A stretch of 64,000 nucleotides of DNA. Source: Bacteroidota bacterium. GTDB taxonomy: Bacteria; Bacteroidota; Bacteroidia; UBA4408. The notes beneath the pieces were generated by a model. That model did not search any database and was not told the origin of the DNA. It saw only the letters and a program-made list of their open reading frames with translations. The DNA is taken from contig CAUJCU010000002.1 of assembly GCA_963169745.1 (NCBI GenBank), positions 372,001 through 436,000 on the forward strand. Reading direction: 5' to 3'. Positions 52,077 to 61,327 of this stretch are shown piece after piece. The position numbers were made by a program, and so were the translations under genes. The stretch's first letter is position 1; each line of letters begins with the position of its first letter.

Positions 52077-53291
52077 TTAGTGCTTATCTGACTTAGAAAT
52101 GAGCAGGAAAAAGGCCCCCAGTGGAAAGCATATACTAACGCAAAATAACAATACAAAAAAATTAGGGATGCCTGCCAAACTCTTCCAAGCACTAAAAGCT
52201 TGATAGAACAACATAAATTCAGATAAGAAAAAGCCAATTGAGAAAAGCAATAAGCCCCAAAAAACATTTTTTTGATTCTTTAAAATTCTTTTTTCTATAA
52301 AAAAGTGAAAAAGAAAAAAACTTACCACACCCAACATAACAATATGTAAATAAGCAATAATTGAATTGCGGTAGGTATAAGAGGTAGTTGCAACAGCTTG
52401 TATAGAACCCATAAGTTGCATGAGGCATTTTATTATAAAAGAAACAGCACTTACTCGAAACAAATAGCGGCTTAGCTTGTTAGAAAATAAAGTAATGGAT
52501 AAGGGTATAGTAAAAATACCATAAGCCGAAAGGGTTAAAAATATACCTATAATTTGTGCTAAAGCCCCGAAGGCAGCAAATACATTAAATAGCAAACCCG
52601 GATTAGACCATAAGAAGGAGCCAAAAAGTGTAAACACACAACCAAGCACCATCCAACGGAAACCGGCCAAACTTTTTTGTTTATTAGCTTTTACTATCCC
52701 TTTTTCGAGCCGATTGAGTAATAAAGCAATTAATGCAAAAATAAACCAACCATTATACTGAAAATGAAGATAAAAATAAATAGCATCGGGATACCAAACC
52801 GTGGTCGTCATTTTCATAGCCATAAGCGGCCCCATGGCATACGGCCCTAAAGACGAAAGGCATAAAAAAACTAAAGCTGCCTTAAGGTATTTTGCCGCTA
52901 TCGTTTTCTCTTTAACATCGCTCCATAATTGATAACTTAACATATACGTTCCAATAACATATATCTGACTGAAAGTAATGCTATACAAAGCATAACCCTG
53001 AATGGGAAAACTCAATAACATGCCACCTATACCAAGCAAAGAAACCCAAAGAACTTTTTGATAAGGCTTAAAGGCACTTTTAGTGTCTGGTACAAACGCT
53101 GTTAATAGAGCTGAAATTAATGCCAGATAAACCCAAGCACCCATTGCAATATGAGAGTGGGTATGAACTATATTTTTAAAATTCAAAAAAGGGAGCGACT
53201 CAAACTTCATATACCTGAGAATTAACCCTAAAACAGCCGCTACAAAAAGCCCCACAAGCGATATGCGAAAAATAACTTTATTCATTTTCAT
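52077..53291 (-). CDS. His-rich membrane protein, oxidase subunit I-like
   Basis: A 404-residue protein of about 12 helices; the ATG at 53291 is preferred over a TTG at 53300. His clusters occur in helices: HTHSHIAMGAWVYL (His43, His45, His47), YLHFQYNGWFIF and AYLHIVMLGVVSF. The pattern of H.H....GW/AW resembles heme-copper oxidase subunit I relatives, but the standard ligand set is missing. It belongs to the same broad group as the 427-residue protein at 6224-7507. A heme or metal-related role is an inference. It is a single gene with a long AT-rich upstream gap. Confidence 0.55.
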   Translation of the reverse strand: MKMNKVIFRISLVGLFVAAVLGLILRYMKFESLPFLNFKNIVHTHSHIAMGAWVYLALISALLTAFVPDTKSAFKPYQKVLWVSLLGIGGMLLSFPIQGYALYSITFSQIYVIGTYMLSYQLWSDVKEKTIAAKYLKAALVFLCLSSLGPYAMGPLMAMKMTTTVWYPDAIYFYLHFQYNGWFIFALIALLLNRLEKGIVKANKQKSLAGFRWMVLGCVFTLFGSFLWSNPGLLFNVFAAFGALAQIIGIFLTLSAYGIFTIPLSITLFSNKLSRYLFRVSAVSFIIKCLMQLMGSIQAVATTSYTYRNSIIAYLHIVMLGVVSFFLFHFFIEKRILKNQKNVFWGLLLFSIGFFLSEFMLFYQAFSAWKSLAGIPNFFVLLFCVSICFPLGAFFLLISKSDKH

Positions 53292-53847
53292 ACAAAACAA
53301 GTTGATTCAATTATCAACCATCAAAAAAACGACTTTTTTATCTTAAATACTTGTAAAACTTTAAAAAAATCACTTATAATTTTAAATAACATTTAATAGT
53401 TTGTGTATGAAAAACAAAAAAACTATTTCTTATACTATTTTCTTGTATTGCATATAAAAGTTTATTTATGCTTCAAATATGCGCCTTATTTAGGGGAATG
53501 AAAAAATGTGCTCAAATAACCTTTTAGTTTCATTTTTATAAAAAAGCGATATGCTCAAAGTTTATCAAATAATGAATTGATATTTGTTCTTTGGGCAAAA
53601 AGGCTACTTCTCAAAACAGATAAATTGATGTTTGCTTATCGGGAATTTAATCTGTAAATCAAACTTGATTTCCCTATGTTATCTATGTCTCTGCGCTAAA
53701 AAGGTATTTTTTTAATAATTTACTTTACCCAGAAATAATTTTTTGCTATCTTTGAAATAGTATTTAATTTGTTTATAAAACTCTAATGCTGTTTTCAGTT
53801 TGAAAGTAAAACCAGTAAAAAACATTGTCAATTATAATTTAATTAAC
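53292..53847. other. 556-nt AT-rich intergenic region
   Basis: No gene or RNA is recognised here. The only clear signal is the promoter box TATCTTTG at 53747-53754, about 93 nt before the lipoprotein start. The stretch marks the start of an accessory segment running to about 58760. Confidence 0.55.
53747..53754 (+). promoter_or_regulatory. Candidate promoter box TATCTTTG
   Basis: TATCTTTG matches TAnnTTTG and would serve the lipoprotein gene at 53848 with a leader of about 85 nt. Confidence 0.45.
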
Positions 53848-54306
53848 ATGAACACTAATAAAAAAATTGGAATTTTAGCTTGTGTACTATGCCTTTTTGT
53901 AGCATATTCTTGTAAAAAAAGTGATGATAATCAAAGCAATAACATTCAATCTACAGTACAAAACAATGCCCAAAGCGGTACTTGGAGAATTGTAAAATTC
54001 ATAGACTCAGGGACGGACGAAACAAATCATTTTACAGGTTATAACTTTTCATTTAATGCTTCAGGGCTTTTGAATGCAAAAAGCGGGACTAATAATTATA
54101 ACGGAACTTGGAGTATTACAGATAGCAACAGCAAAGACAATAATCAAGATGATTTAGACTTTAATATCAATTTCAACTTAACTAATTCTTTTGAAGATTT
54201 AAATGACGATTGGGATTTCATTTCTCAATCCTCAACAAAAATTGAACTTATTGACGTAAGTGGTGGGAATGGTGGAACAGACTATTTAACATTTGAAAAA
54301 AATTAA
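53848..54306 (+). CDS. Small lipoprotein, lipocalin-like
   Basis: A 152-residue lipoprotein from the ATG at 53848 (a TTG at 53800 opens the frame earlier but would precede the signal peptide by 16 residues). The lipobox is VAYSC (Cys22). The mature part contains the pattern SGTWRIVKFIDSG...YNFSFNASGLL...YNGTWSI and a final DYLTFEKN, typical of small Bacteroidota lipocalin-like lipoproteins. The ligand and role are unknown. Asn and Asp are frequent in the body. Confidence 0.65.
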   Translation: MNTNKKIGILACVLCLFVAYSCKKSDDNQSNNIQSTVQNNAQSGTWRIVKFIDSGTDETNHFTGYNFSFNASGLLNAKSGTNNYNGTWSITDSNSKDNNQDDLDFNINFNLTNSFEDLNDDWDFISQSSTKIELIDVSGGNGGTDYLTFEKN

Positions 54307-54388
54307 AAGACAGTACACTGCAGCGTGCAAGTATAGTTCTGAAACTTATTGACATCAAAAACGTCAGCAAAAGGGTTTCAAAATAAAA

Positions 54389-54949
54389 ATGAAAGAATAC
54401 CTCAACATAATAATTACAATTTTCTTGACTACTTGTGGGGTTAATTTGATAAACAAAAAAGAAGTTAACAATTATACTACAATAAAAGATACAACCTCTA
54501 GTTGGCAAACCATGCTTGTAAATGACTTTGTTGCAGGTAATGACACGGCCGATTATGACTATGCAACTTTCTTTATTGTTATTGCAGACACAAGTTCAAA
54601 TTATTATTTACTTCACAAAAAAATGTTTGACCTTAACAAACAACTAAATATTCCTATCGACACTATGGGGCGCTTATACAATAAGGTCAAAAATCTTATT
54701 GCATTGCCCGACAATGACGAAGATGAAATTTATGCGGGAGACTATTTCCCAAGACGATTTCCTTCTGAAAATTTAAGCATAGAGTACTTAGACTTTTATC
54801 AAAAACAATCAGGCGAAAAAACCATGGCATTGGTAACCGGAATTTACGAATCGGAAAAGAGCGCAGATAGCGCCCTGGTTGTTATACAAAGAACCGAGAA
54901 AATAGTGTTTAAAATTAAAGCTGAGATTTATTTGGGTTGTTTGCATTGA
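54389..54949 (+). CDS. Hypothetical lipoprotein
   Basis: A 186-residue protein with a short hydrophobic N-terminus and a lipobox-like TTC (Cys16). I do not recognise the family. The body is soluble and acidic (IALPDNDEDEIYAGDYFP), and the C-terminal 50 residues (MALVTGIYESEKSADSALVV...) alternate strand and helix in the manner of a small periplasmic domain such as SPOR. It follows the lipocalin-like gene after 82 nt. Confidence 0.45.
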   Translation: MKEYLNIIITIFLTTCGVNLINKKEVNNYTTIKDTTSSWQTMLVNDFVAGNDTADYDYATFFIVIADTSSNYYLLHKKMFDLNKQLNIPIDTMGRLYNKVKNLIALPDNDEDEIYAGDYFPRRFPSENLSIEYLDFYQKQSGEKTMALVTGIYESEKSADSALVVIQRTEKIVFKIKAEIYLGCLH

Positions 54950-55279
54950 CAAAAAAAAGTATAAGTAGCCATTTACACACCCAAGTATTATTCTCAATAA
55001 TTAAAAGTAAGCTATGCTTAAACCAATAAAGTAGTTTATAGTTAAAACATCAGCAAAAATTAAGGATTTCTGAAAGTTTAAAAACTCATTATGTATTTAA
55101 GTACCACCTCTGCCTCGCTCTGGCTACGGATAACAGCAGTTCGTCTAACAACTCAGAACGAATTTTCTGAGAGTTGAATATATAGTTTTTCAAGATAGGA
55201 CTACGAAGCACTGAACCGCTAATTTTGCTAACCGATTCTATTTGCTGGTGTTCTTGTCTTTCGTATGTTTTTGTCCTTG
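54950..55279. other. 330-nt gap with an open but startless minus-strand frame
   Basis: There is no recognised gene. From about 55279 down to a stop at 55089-55091, one minus-strand frame is open for about 62 codons without ATG. It reads plausible protein-like residues (for example VSKISGSVLRSPILKNY), and its composition is richer in GC than its surroundings. It may be a remnant of a gene lost beside the restriction-modification enzyme, or chance. Confidence 0.3.
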
Positions 55280-58045
55280 TTACGCTGTTGTTTTTTTAAT
55301 CTTCTTCGACTTCTCTTTTGTAAAAAGGTCTTCCGTATATTTTTCGTAGAGTTCAAATAAAAACTCCATGCGGTTGGTTTCGCTGGTAAAGGCTTGAGAA
55401 CGGTAAGCCAAGTCCACCGCTTTGTCTAACTCGTTGTGTGCTTTTACTAATGCAGGTGGCATCATCAACGGGTCATACAAATCAAACAACGAACTTTTCG
55501 GAACTTCTGCTCTTGCATCTAAAACTTTTTGTGCGGCTGCTTCAATGGCTTTAACTTGCTTTTCAGTTAGGTTTTCGGGCCAAGGATAGTTGTTATAAAC
55601 AATATCTTTTGAGTAACGAAAATCGCTTTTTAATCTTCCACAAACCGATTTAACCCAAGTCATGTGCATTTTAGACATCAATATTCCGAAATGAAACAAA
55701 TTAGCATCAGAAATTAAATACACACTATTGCTTGGTATATAGTCTTTATTCAAAAATGCAAAAGGAATATACTTTCTATTTTCTGAGGTTGTTGCCGGGA
55801 TAACAATGAACGTTTCTGGATTTTTTAAATCTCTAAATTGATAAGGTCGTTCAGCAAGCTTTCTGGTTTCAGCAAACGAACTGTTTAATCGCATTCTCTT
55901 ACAATTTTTTATTCTTTCTTGTAATATTGGCAACTCTTTAATTTCATTAAATGAATCTATAATCCAAAAGCAATATCTATTTATACCGTTTAAGAATTCA
56001 CGGCCGCTAACTAAATTTTTTATAAATTTTTTGCCTTGGGGCTCATGTAATAAGTATTCGTTTTTTTCTTCTTCTGATAAAATTAAATATCCGCCATCAG
56101 TAGGTTGATTGCCTTTAAATATTTGTGGAACATCACAAATTGGATTTGTTCTTCTCTCTATCAAAATATCTTTAGCATCCACCAAATAAGGATTGATATT
56201 TTTTGCTCTTATTTCGTGGGCTTCGCCTTTAATATTTTCGTAATCAAAAATTAGTTTTTCTTCTGTATTGAAATTAGCAAAACCAATAATAACACAATAC
56301 ACAGCAGCATTACCTTTGGCTTCGTTGCTCCATTTAAAAGTGCGATGTGCAAAATGAATTTTTATGCCGTATTTGTTGAGCATTTGCCCCCACAAAATAC
56401 TTGTTTGTTCGCCTTGCACAATAGAGTTTGTAGAAACAAAAGCCACTTTGGTTTTTGTACCTTGAATGTATTTTGCTGCTTTTATATACCAAGCTGTTAC
56501 ATAATCCAAAACTCCGCTACCTTGTATATGATCAAATTCTTTTACAACTTGGTCTCGCTGGTATTGCGACATTATTTTTGAACCAATAAATGGTGGATTA
56601 CCTAAGATATAATCAAATTTCACTTCTACATTTTCTTTCGGTTTTTGACCTTTATGTATTTCAAATGTTTCTGTCTGAACATTTACCGTTTTATATGCTG
56701 CTTGAGTGTCCTCAACTAAAAAAATATTTGCGTGTTTGGCTATTACATTTATTTCGTTAACTGGATTTAATAAACTTTGCCAATTGGTTTCTAAAGCATC
56801 ACCATGAATAATTTTAGCTGATTTCTTTAAAGGTAAACGAACAAAGTATTGTCCAAACTCTTTGCTAATTTGCATATTCATTTGGTGGTCGATAAGCCAC
56901 ATGGCTACTTCGGCAATTCGTGCAGGAAATTCTTCATATTCAATGCCACACATCATATCAACGTCAAGCCAAATAATACTTTCGATACTAGTGGCGGTTT
57001 GATTTTTATATTGTTGTCTTAAAATTTCAATTTCAAGCAAGCGTAATTCTCGGTAAGTAATCACCAAAAAATTTCCGCAACCACATGCAGGGTCAAGGAA
57101 TCTGAGCGTGCTTAGTTTTTTATGAAATTCAGGAAGTTTGTTTTTGTTGTCTTTTATTTTTTCAAATTCTTTCCAAAGCTCGCCTAAGAAAAGCGGTTTA
57201 ATCAGCTTTAAGATGTTGGCTTCACTGGTGTAATGTGCTCCTAAGTTTCTGCGTTCTTTGGGGCTCATTACGCTTTGAAACATAGAACCAAATATGGCTG
57301 GAGAAATTTTGCTCCAATCTATGTAACAACAATTGAGCAAAGCCTGCCGCATTTTGCTGTCGAAGCTTGCCGTAAGCAAAATTTCTTCAAACAATTTTCC
57401 ATTTACATACGGAAATTCAGCCAATTGCTCATCAAGGTTTTTAAAACGGTTTTCTTTGGGCGTGTTCAATACTTGAAACAATTCTTGCAATTTAGCTGCA
57501 AGGTCGCTTCCGTCTTCGGCTGTCCGCTGTTCTAAATATTCTTGAAATTGCTGTTTCAGGAAAATGGCAGTGTCTTCGGCAAACAAGCAAAACAAAATGC
57601 GTACCAAGTAAACCTCTAATGGGTGTCCGGTGTAGCCGATTACTTCAAGCCTGTCGTGCAATTTACACATCAACTCTGCTGCTTTAATATTTGCAGGGTC
57701 TTGTTCTTTGTATATTTTTTTCGGGTAGCCTAAAATAAAATTAAAGTGCTGAACATTTTTTACAAGTTCTTTGAGCTTAAATTCTACGGTTTTATCTTCG
57801 TCAAGGTCGTAAAGTCTAAAATTTTCAAAGTCGCACACGAGAATGTATTTCGGCAGTTCGTGTTCTTTTAATCCGTGCGTGTATTCGATGGCTTGTGAAT
57901 AGGCTTTGTCAAGGTTTTTGCCCCGACTTTTCATTTCAATTAAAATTGTTCCTTTCCAAAGCAGATCAATGTATCCGTCTTTGTCGTCTAATTTTTTTAC
58001 TCTGTGCTCAAATGTCGAAACACGTTTACTGCTCATGCCAAACAC
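55280..58045 (-). CDS. MmeI-family (type IIL) restriction-modification enzyme
   Basis: From the ATG at 58045 the protein has 921 residues. It combines a PD-(D/E)xK nuclease (Asp27-x9-Glu37-x-Lys39, the MmeI pattern), a helical spacer, an adenine methyltransferase (motif I DPACGCGNF, motif IV NPPF) and a C-terminal target recognition part. MmeI-type enzymes cut on one side of their site and methylate one strand only. The homologous N-terminus continues upstream in frame for 38 codons, to an ATA at 58157-58159 (IALSWNEIKDRALKF), with no ATG, GTG or TTG except a GTG a few codons upstream of 58045. So the true start is uncertain, or the gene has lost it. No other RM gene is adjacent. Confidence 0.88.
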   Translation of the reverse strand: MFGMSSKRVSTFEHRVKKLDDKDGYIDLLWKGTILIEMKSRGKNLDKAYSQAIEYTHGLKEHELPKYILVCDFENFRLYDLDEDKTVEFKLKELVKNVQHFNFILGYPKKIYKEQDPANIKAAELMCKLHDRLEVIGYTGHPLEVYLVRILFCLFAEDTAIFLKQQFQEYLEQRTAEDGSDLAAKLQELFQVLNTPKENRFKNLDEQLAEFPYVNGKLFEEILLTASFDSKMRQALLNCCYIDWSKISPAIFGSMFQSVMSPKERRNLGAHYTSEANILKLIKPLFLGELWKEFEKIKDNKNKLPEFHKKLSTLRFLDPACGCGNFLVITYRELRLLEIEILRQQYKNQTATSIESIIWLDVDMMCGIEYEEFPARIAEVAMWLIDHQMNMQISKEFGQYFVRLPLKKSAKIIHGDALETNWQSLLNPVNEINVIAKHANIFLVEDTQAAYKTVNVQTETFEIHKGQKPKENVEVKFDYILGNPPFIGSKIMSQYQRDQVVKEFDHIQGSGVLDYVTAWYIKAAKYIQGTKTKVAFVSTNSIVQGEQTSILWGQMLNKYGIKIHFAHRTFKWSNEAKGNAAVYCVIIGFANFNTEEKLIFDYENIKGEAHEIRAKNINPYLVDAKDILIERRTNPICDVPQIFKGNQPTDGGYLILSEEEKNEYLLHEPQGKKFIKNLVSGREFLNGINRYCFWIIDSFNEIKELPILQERIKNCKRMRLNSSFAETRKLAERPYQFRDLKNPETFIVIPATTSENRKYIPFAFLNKDYIPSNSVYLISDANLFHFGILMSKMHMTWVKSVCGRLKSDFRYSKDIVYNNYPWPENLTEKQVKAIEAAAQKVLDARAEVPKSSLFDLYDPLMMPPALVKAHNELDKAVDLAYRSQAFTSETNRMEFLFELYEKYTEDLFTKEKSKKIKKTTA

Positions 58046-58631
58046 ATTAAAGAACTCAACTAAAAATGGCTTTGCGTCTGCTTCTTCGTTTGAAGTGCCT
58101 ACCCATTCTTTTGAGAATTTTAATGCTCTATCTTTTATTTCGTTCCAACTTAATGCTATTTTTAAATTGTCAGGTTGCTAAGATAATTATTTAAAGTCCA
58201 AAGGCCATTAGGTGTGTTGGCAAAAAATGGCTCTTTAGGTTTTACAAAGGGTCGGTAATTAGAGTCGGCTTACTCGATGTCCGATTTCAAAATGGTTTGT
58301 ATATTTTTGGACACTTGTCAAAATGGTTAACTTTTTATATTCGGTCTGTCGGTGTTTGTTTTGTTGTCCTATACTCTTGCACCTAACACAAACTATTCAA
58401 CTAAATCGAGCTAATTCCTATATGCCTAATTGTACTATTGATTAATGGTTAAATTAATGCCTGCTTATTATACAAAATCATAGTATTGATCATAAATTTT
58501 TTCGTTTTTATAATTAATTGAAATTATCATTCCATCCTATTTTTTTACTTCTATTAGGCGGCCATTTTTCTATTTTTTGTACTCATATATCAAATTTATT
58601 TTAAAAACAGGCTCTTCAAATAAAATTTTTA

Positions 58632-58682
58632 TTACTGATATTCAGTAACTTAAAAAATATTTTAGTTCTATGTGATACATAG
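58632..58682. promoter_or_regulatory. Two perfect dyads, candidate PadR operators
   Basis: TTACTGA-TAT-TCAGTAA (58632-58648, 7-3-7) and CTATGT-GAT-ACATAG (58668-58682, 6-3-6) are both perfect with a 3-nt centre, with centres 35 bp apart. The second contains ATGT/ACAT half-sites like those reported for PadR regulators and covers the -33 region of the box at 58699. They lie upstream of an operon that includes a PadR gene. Confidence 0.5.
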
Positions 58683-58698
58683 TACATAATATTACATA

Positions 58699-58706
58699 TA
58701 TATTTG
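58699..58706 (+). promoter_or_regulatory. Candidate promoter box TATATTTG of the PadR-PspC operon
   Basis: TATATTTG matches TAnnTTTG and lies 57 nt before the ATG at 58764. Confidence 0.5.
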
Positions 58707-58763
58707 CATCGTCAAGTACTAATAAATAAAAATATCCTAATTAAAAATCAAATCTCAAGCACA

Positions 58764-59120
58764 ATGAAAAGTACAAAAAAATTATTATTGGTATGTCTTT
58801 TTGCTCTTACGGCACATATTAGTCTGTCGGCTCCTAAAGCATATCCAAGCAAAACCATAGAAATGAAATTCAGAAAAAAAATTATTTCTCAACTAAAATT
58901 TCCCAAAGAAATAGTAAATGCCGATGGGGCTGAAGCTAAGGTATTCTTTACCATTGATGAAACCTATCACCCACAAATTATTACCGTTGAAAGCAATCAT
59001 CCTGAAGTAGAAAAGTATATCCGTCAGGATTTTGAGCGAGTACAAGCTCCTGAGGAGTATTGCAGCCCACATGAAACCTATTTTATACGCATTAAATACA
59101 GGCTCGAAAAGAGCTTATAA
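58764..59120 (+). CDS. Small secreted protein, TonB C-terminal-like
   Basis: A 118-residue protein from ATG 58764 (the frame is open earlier, but the signal peptide starts at MKSTKKLLLV). A signal peptide (about 1-22, ending LSA) is followed by a single domain with KIISQLKFPKE..., EAKVFFTIDE and IRIKYRL strands. This resembles the C-terminal domain of TonB but without a TonB energy-coupling N-terminus. The role is unknown. It is 9 nt ahead of the PadR gene, so they are probably one operon. Confidence 0.6.
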   Translation: MKSTKKLLLVCLFALTAHISLSAPKAYPSKTIEMKFRKKIISQLKFPKEIVNADGAEAKVFFTIDETYHPQIITVESNHPEVEKYIRQDFERVQAPEEYCSPHETYFIRIKYRLEKSL

Positions 59121-59129
59121 CCCAAATAT

Positions 59130-59471
59130 ATGAACCCTATGAACATAGAAAACAATAAAGCACAAATGCGTAAAGGAGTCTTAGAACTTTGTATTCTATC
59201 TGTCTTATCTGAAGGAGATGCCTATCCTTCAGAAATTATAGAACGAATGAAAGACTCACGCCTACTGGTAGTAGAAGGAACCTTGTACCCCTTGCTTACC
59301 CGATTAAAAAATGACGGTTATTTAAGTTACCGTTGGGAAGAATCAAACAGCGGGCCACCACGTAAATATTTTAAACTAACCGAAAAAGGAACCCAATTCT
59401 TAAAGGAGTTGAAAATTACGTGGCAAGAACTTGTAAGCGCTGTAAACAAAACGATTAACAATATTCCATAA
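59130..59471 (+). CDS. PadR-family transcriptional regulator
   Basis: A 113-residue winged-helix protein with the PadR signature: MRKGVLELCILSVLSEGDAYPSEIIERM, VVEGTLYPLLTRLKNDGYL and GPPRKYFKLTEKG. The short length indicates the small PadR-s2 type. It lies between a small secreted protein and a PspC protein, and the upstream dyads are candidate self-operators. In many Bacteroidota, PadR genes directly precede PspC genes, which suggests it controls that gene. Its ligand is unknown. Confidence 0.9.
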   Translation: MNPMNIENNKAQMRKGVLELCILSVLSEGDAYPSEIIERMKDSRLLVVEGTLYPLLTRLKNDGYLSYRWEESNSGPPRKYFKLTEKGTQFLKELKITWQELVSAVNKTINNIP

Positions 59472-59489
59472 ACTTTAATACGAAACAAC

Positions 59490-61178
59490 ATGAATAAAAC
59501 ACACACTATCAATATCAGCAGTATGGTATTTCATATTGATGAATATGCCTACGAAAAACTAAAAGTTTACCTGAATACAATTAGGAGCTATTTCAATAAT
59601 AACGAAGTACGCGATGAAATAATGGCTGATATAGAAGCACGTATTGCTGAAATATTTAGTGCTAAAATTAATTTGAACAAGCAAGTCATTCTTTTGGAAG
59701 ATGTTAATGAAATGATTGCTATAATGGGAAATCCAGAAGTGTTTAAAAATGATGATGATGCCCAGGGCAACGCACAGCAAGCAAATGAAAAAGAATGGCA
59801 ATATAATGGCGGAAATGTTCGTAAAAGAATTTTTCGTGACCCTGATGATAAAGTATTAGGGGGTGTTTGTGGCGGTATTGGTAATTATATTGGCATTGAC
59901 CCCGTTTGGTTAAGACTACTCTTTGCTGTTCTGTTTTTCTTCTTTGGATCTGGATTTTTATTTTATATCATTCTTTGGATAGTTATTCCGGAAGCCAAAA
60001 CCACAGCAGACAAAATAGAAATGCGTGGAGAGCGTGTTAATATAAACACCATCGAAAAAAATTTTAAAGAAGAAATGGAGGGGCTAAAAAAAAGGTTTAA
60101 AGGTGAACCTGGTAACCAAGGAAGCAGCTTAAGTGCAAAATTTAAAACTATTATTAGCAGAATGGTTGATTTAATGGCTCAGTTATTATCAGGACTAGGA
60201 AAGGCACTACTAAAGATTATTGGATTCTCATTTGTATTCTTTGGGATTATCTTTTTAGTTATTGTTATGTCTTCCATATTTGGGAATAGCACATTTTTAA
60301 ATATAAACAGCAGTGGAATAAGCAGTATTGCTTATAATGAATTGTTTCAAAAGATATTTAACTCCGCTTTTCAAATTATTGAAATAAAAACTGCCTTATT
60401 CTTACTTATCGGAATTCCTTTACTTATGTTTACTTATGCGGGAATTAAGATTATTTTAAAGCTTAAAACAAAACACAAATGGCTTAATTATACGAGTGTA
60501 ATATTGTGGCTTATAGGACTTGCTTTATGTATTCATGTATTAGGCGAAATAGATTATGATTTTAGACAGAGAAGTGTCTCGAAGCAAAGCCAAAACTTAC
60601 CTGTAGCCAATTTAAACACACTTTATTTGCAAATGCCCGATGATTTTAGCTGGGGAGGTAGTCATGATGAAGGTGATGAGACCTGGTGGTACGACAATCA
60701 AAGGTCGTTGAAAAATTATGCATATAGCAGTGGTGGTTTAAATTTTAATCGCCCGCTTGTTGATGTTCAAAAAAGCCTGACGGATAGTTTTGAAGTTGTA
60801 GTTATAAAATCGGCAAAAGGGAAAAACAAAAAAGAAGCCTTGCGCAGAGCCGAAAAAATATCTTATAGCTACTTCGTAAAAGATAGTATGTTAATATTTA
60901 ACCCCCGCTTTGAGATGGCTGATAATGAGAAATGGAGAGCACAAAAAGTAAAAATTATTGTAAAAGTACCTATAGGGAAAGCCGTATTTTTAGATAAAAA
61001 CGTAAGGCCCTTAATTTATGATATTGATAATGTTACCAATACTTATGATGGAGATATGGTAAATCATACTTGGGTTATGAGAAAAGAGGGTTTAAGTTGT
61101 CTGGACTGTGGTCAGATAAACGGTTATGAGAGAAAAAGCCAGTCAGATAACAGCGAGGATGAAGAAAATAATTTTTAG
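59490..61178 (+). CDS. PspC-domain membrane protein
   Basis: A 562-residue protein. An N-terminal region (about 1-90, with ISSMVFHIDEYAYEKLKVYL) precedes the PspC domain (about 108-168), which has KRIFRDPDDKVLGGVCGGIGNYIGIDPVWLRLLF and one helix. A second membrane part lies at about 240-365 and a soluble tail follows. PspC acts in the envelope stress response in other bacteria; here its role is inferred from the family. It follows the PadR gene by 18 nt. Confidence 0.88.
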   Translation: MNKTHTINISSMVFHIDEYAYEKLKVYLNTIRSYFNNNEVRDEIMADIEARIAEIFSAKINLNKQVILLEDVNEMIAIMGNPEVFKNDDDAQGNAQQANEKEWQYNGGNVRKRIFRDPDDKVLGGVCGGIGNYIGIDPVWLRLLFAVLFFFFGSGFLFYIILWIVIPEAKTTADKIEMRGERVNINTIEKNFKEEMEGLKKRFKGEPGNQGSSLSAKFKTIISRMVDLMAQLLSGLGKALLKIIGFSFVFFGIIFLVIVMSSIFGNSTFLNINSSGISSIAYNELFQKIFNSAFQIIEIKTALFLLIGIPLLMFTYAGIKIILKLKTKHKWLNYTSVILWLIGLALCIHVLGEIDYDFRQRSVSKQSQNLPVANLNTLYLQMPDDFSWGGSHDEGDETWWYDNQRSLKNYAYSSGGLNFNRPLVDVQKSLTDSFEVVVIKSAKGKNKKEALRRAEKISYSYFVKDSMLIFNPRFEMADNEKWRAQKVKIIVKVPIGKAVFLDKNVRPLIYDIDNVTNTYDGDMVNHTWVMRKEGLSCLDCGQINGYERKSQSDNSEDEENNF

Positions 61179-61293
61179 CCCATCATAGCCTCGTAAGGAA
61201 CAACAGATTGCTTCATGATGTATGGAAAGACTTGCAAATTAAAAAACATCAGGATATTATGAAATTTTGAAATCTAAAGTTACAGTAAAATCT

Positions 61294-61301
61294 TAAATTT
61301 G
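61294..61301 (+). promoter_or_regulatory. Candidate promoter box TAAATTTG of tRNA-Arg
   Basis: TAAATTTG matches TAnnTTTG, 26 nt before the tRNA start. A TTTG at 61266-61269 is 24 nt upstream, longer than ideal. Confidence 0.45.
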
Positions 61302-61327
61302 CGACCACTAATTAGCTCCTGTTTAAA

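Larger units (their letters stand above)
58160..58763. other. 604-nt intergenic region with two dyads and a promoter
   Basis: The half next to the restriction-modification gene shows nothing recognisable except scattered short inverted fragments (TTAGGTG near 58207 and CACCTAA near 58380). The other half contains the two dyads at 58632-58648 and 58668-58682 and the box TATATTTG at 58699-58706. Confidence 0.55.

Noticed and set aside
55280-58045. BREX PglX or type I HsdM for the large methyltransferase
   Set aside because: The nuclease D-x9-E-x-K at the N-terminus and lack of partner genes fit a single-chain MmeI-type enzyme better.
58200-58390. Integron attC-like site (TTAGGTG...CACCTAA)
   Set aside because: Only seven bases match in inverted orientation, about 170 bp apart, without the paired core sites; no integrase is nearby.
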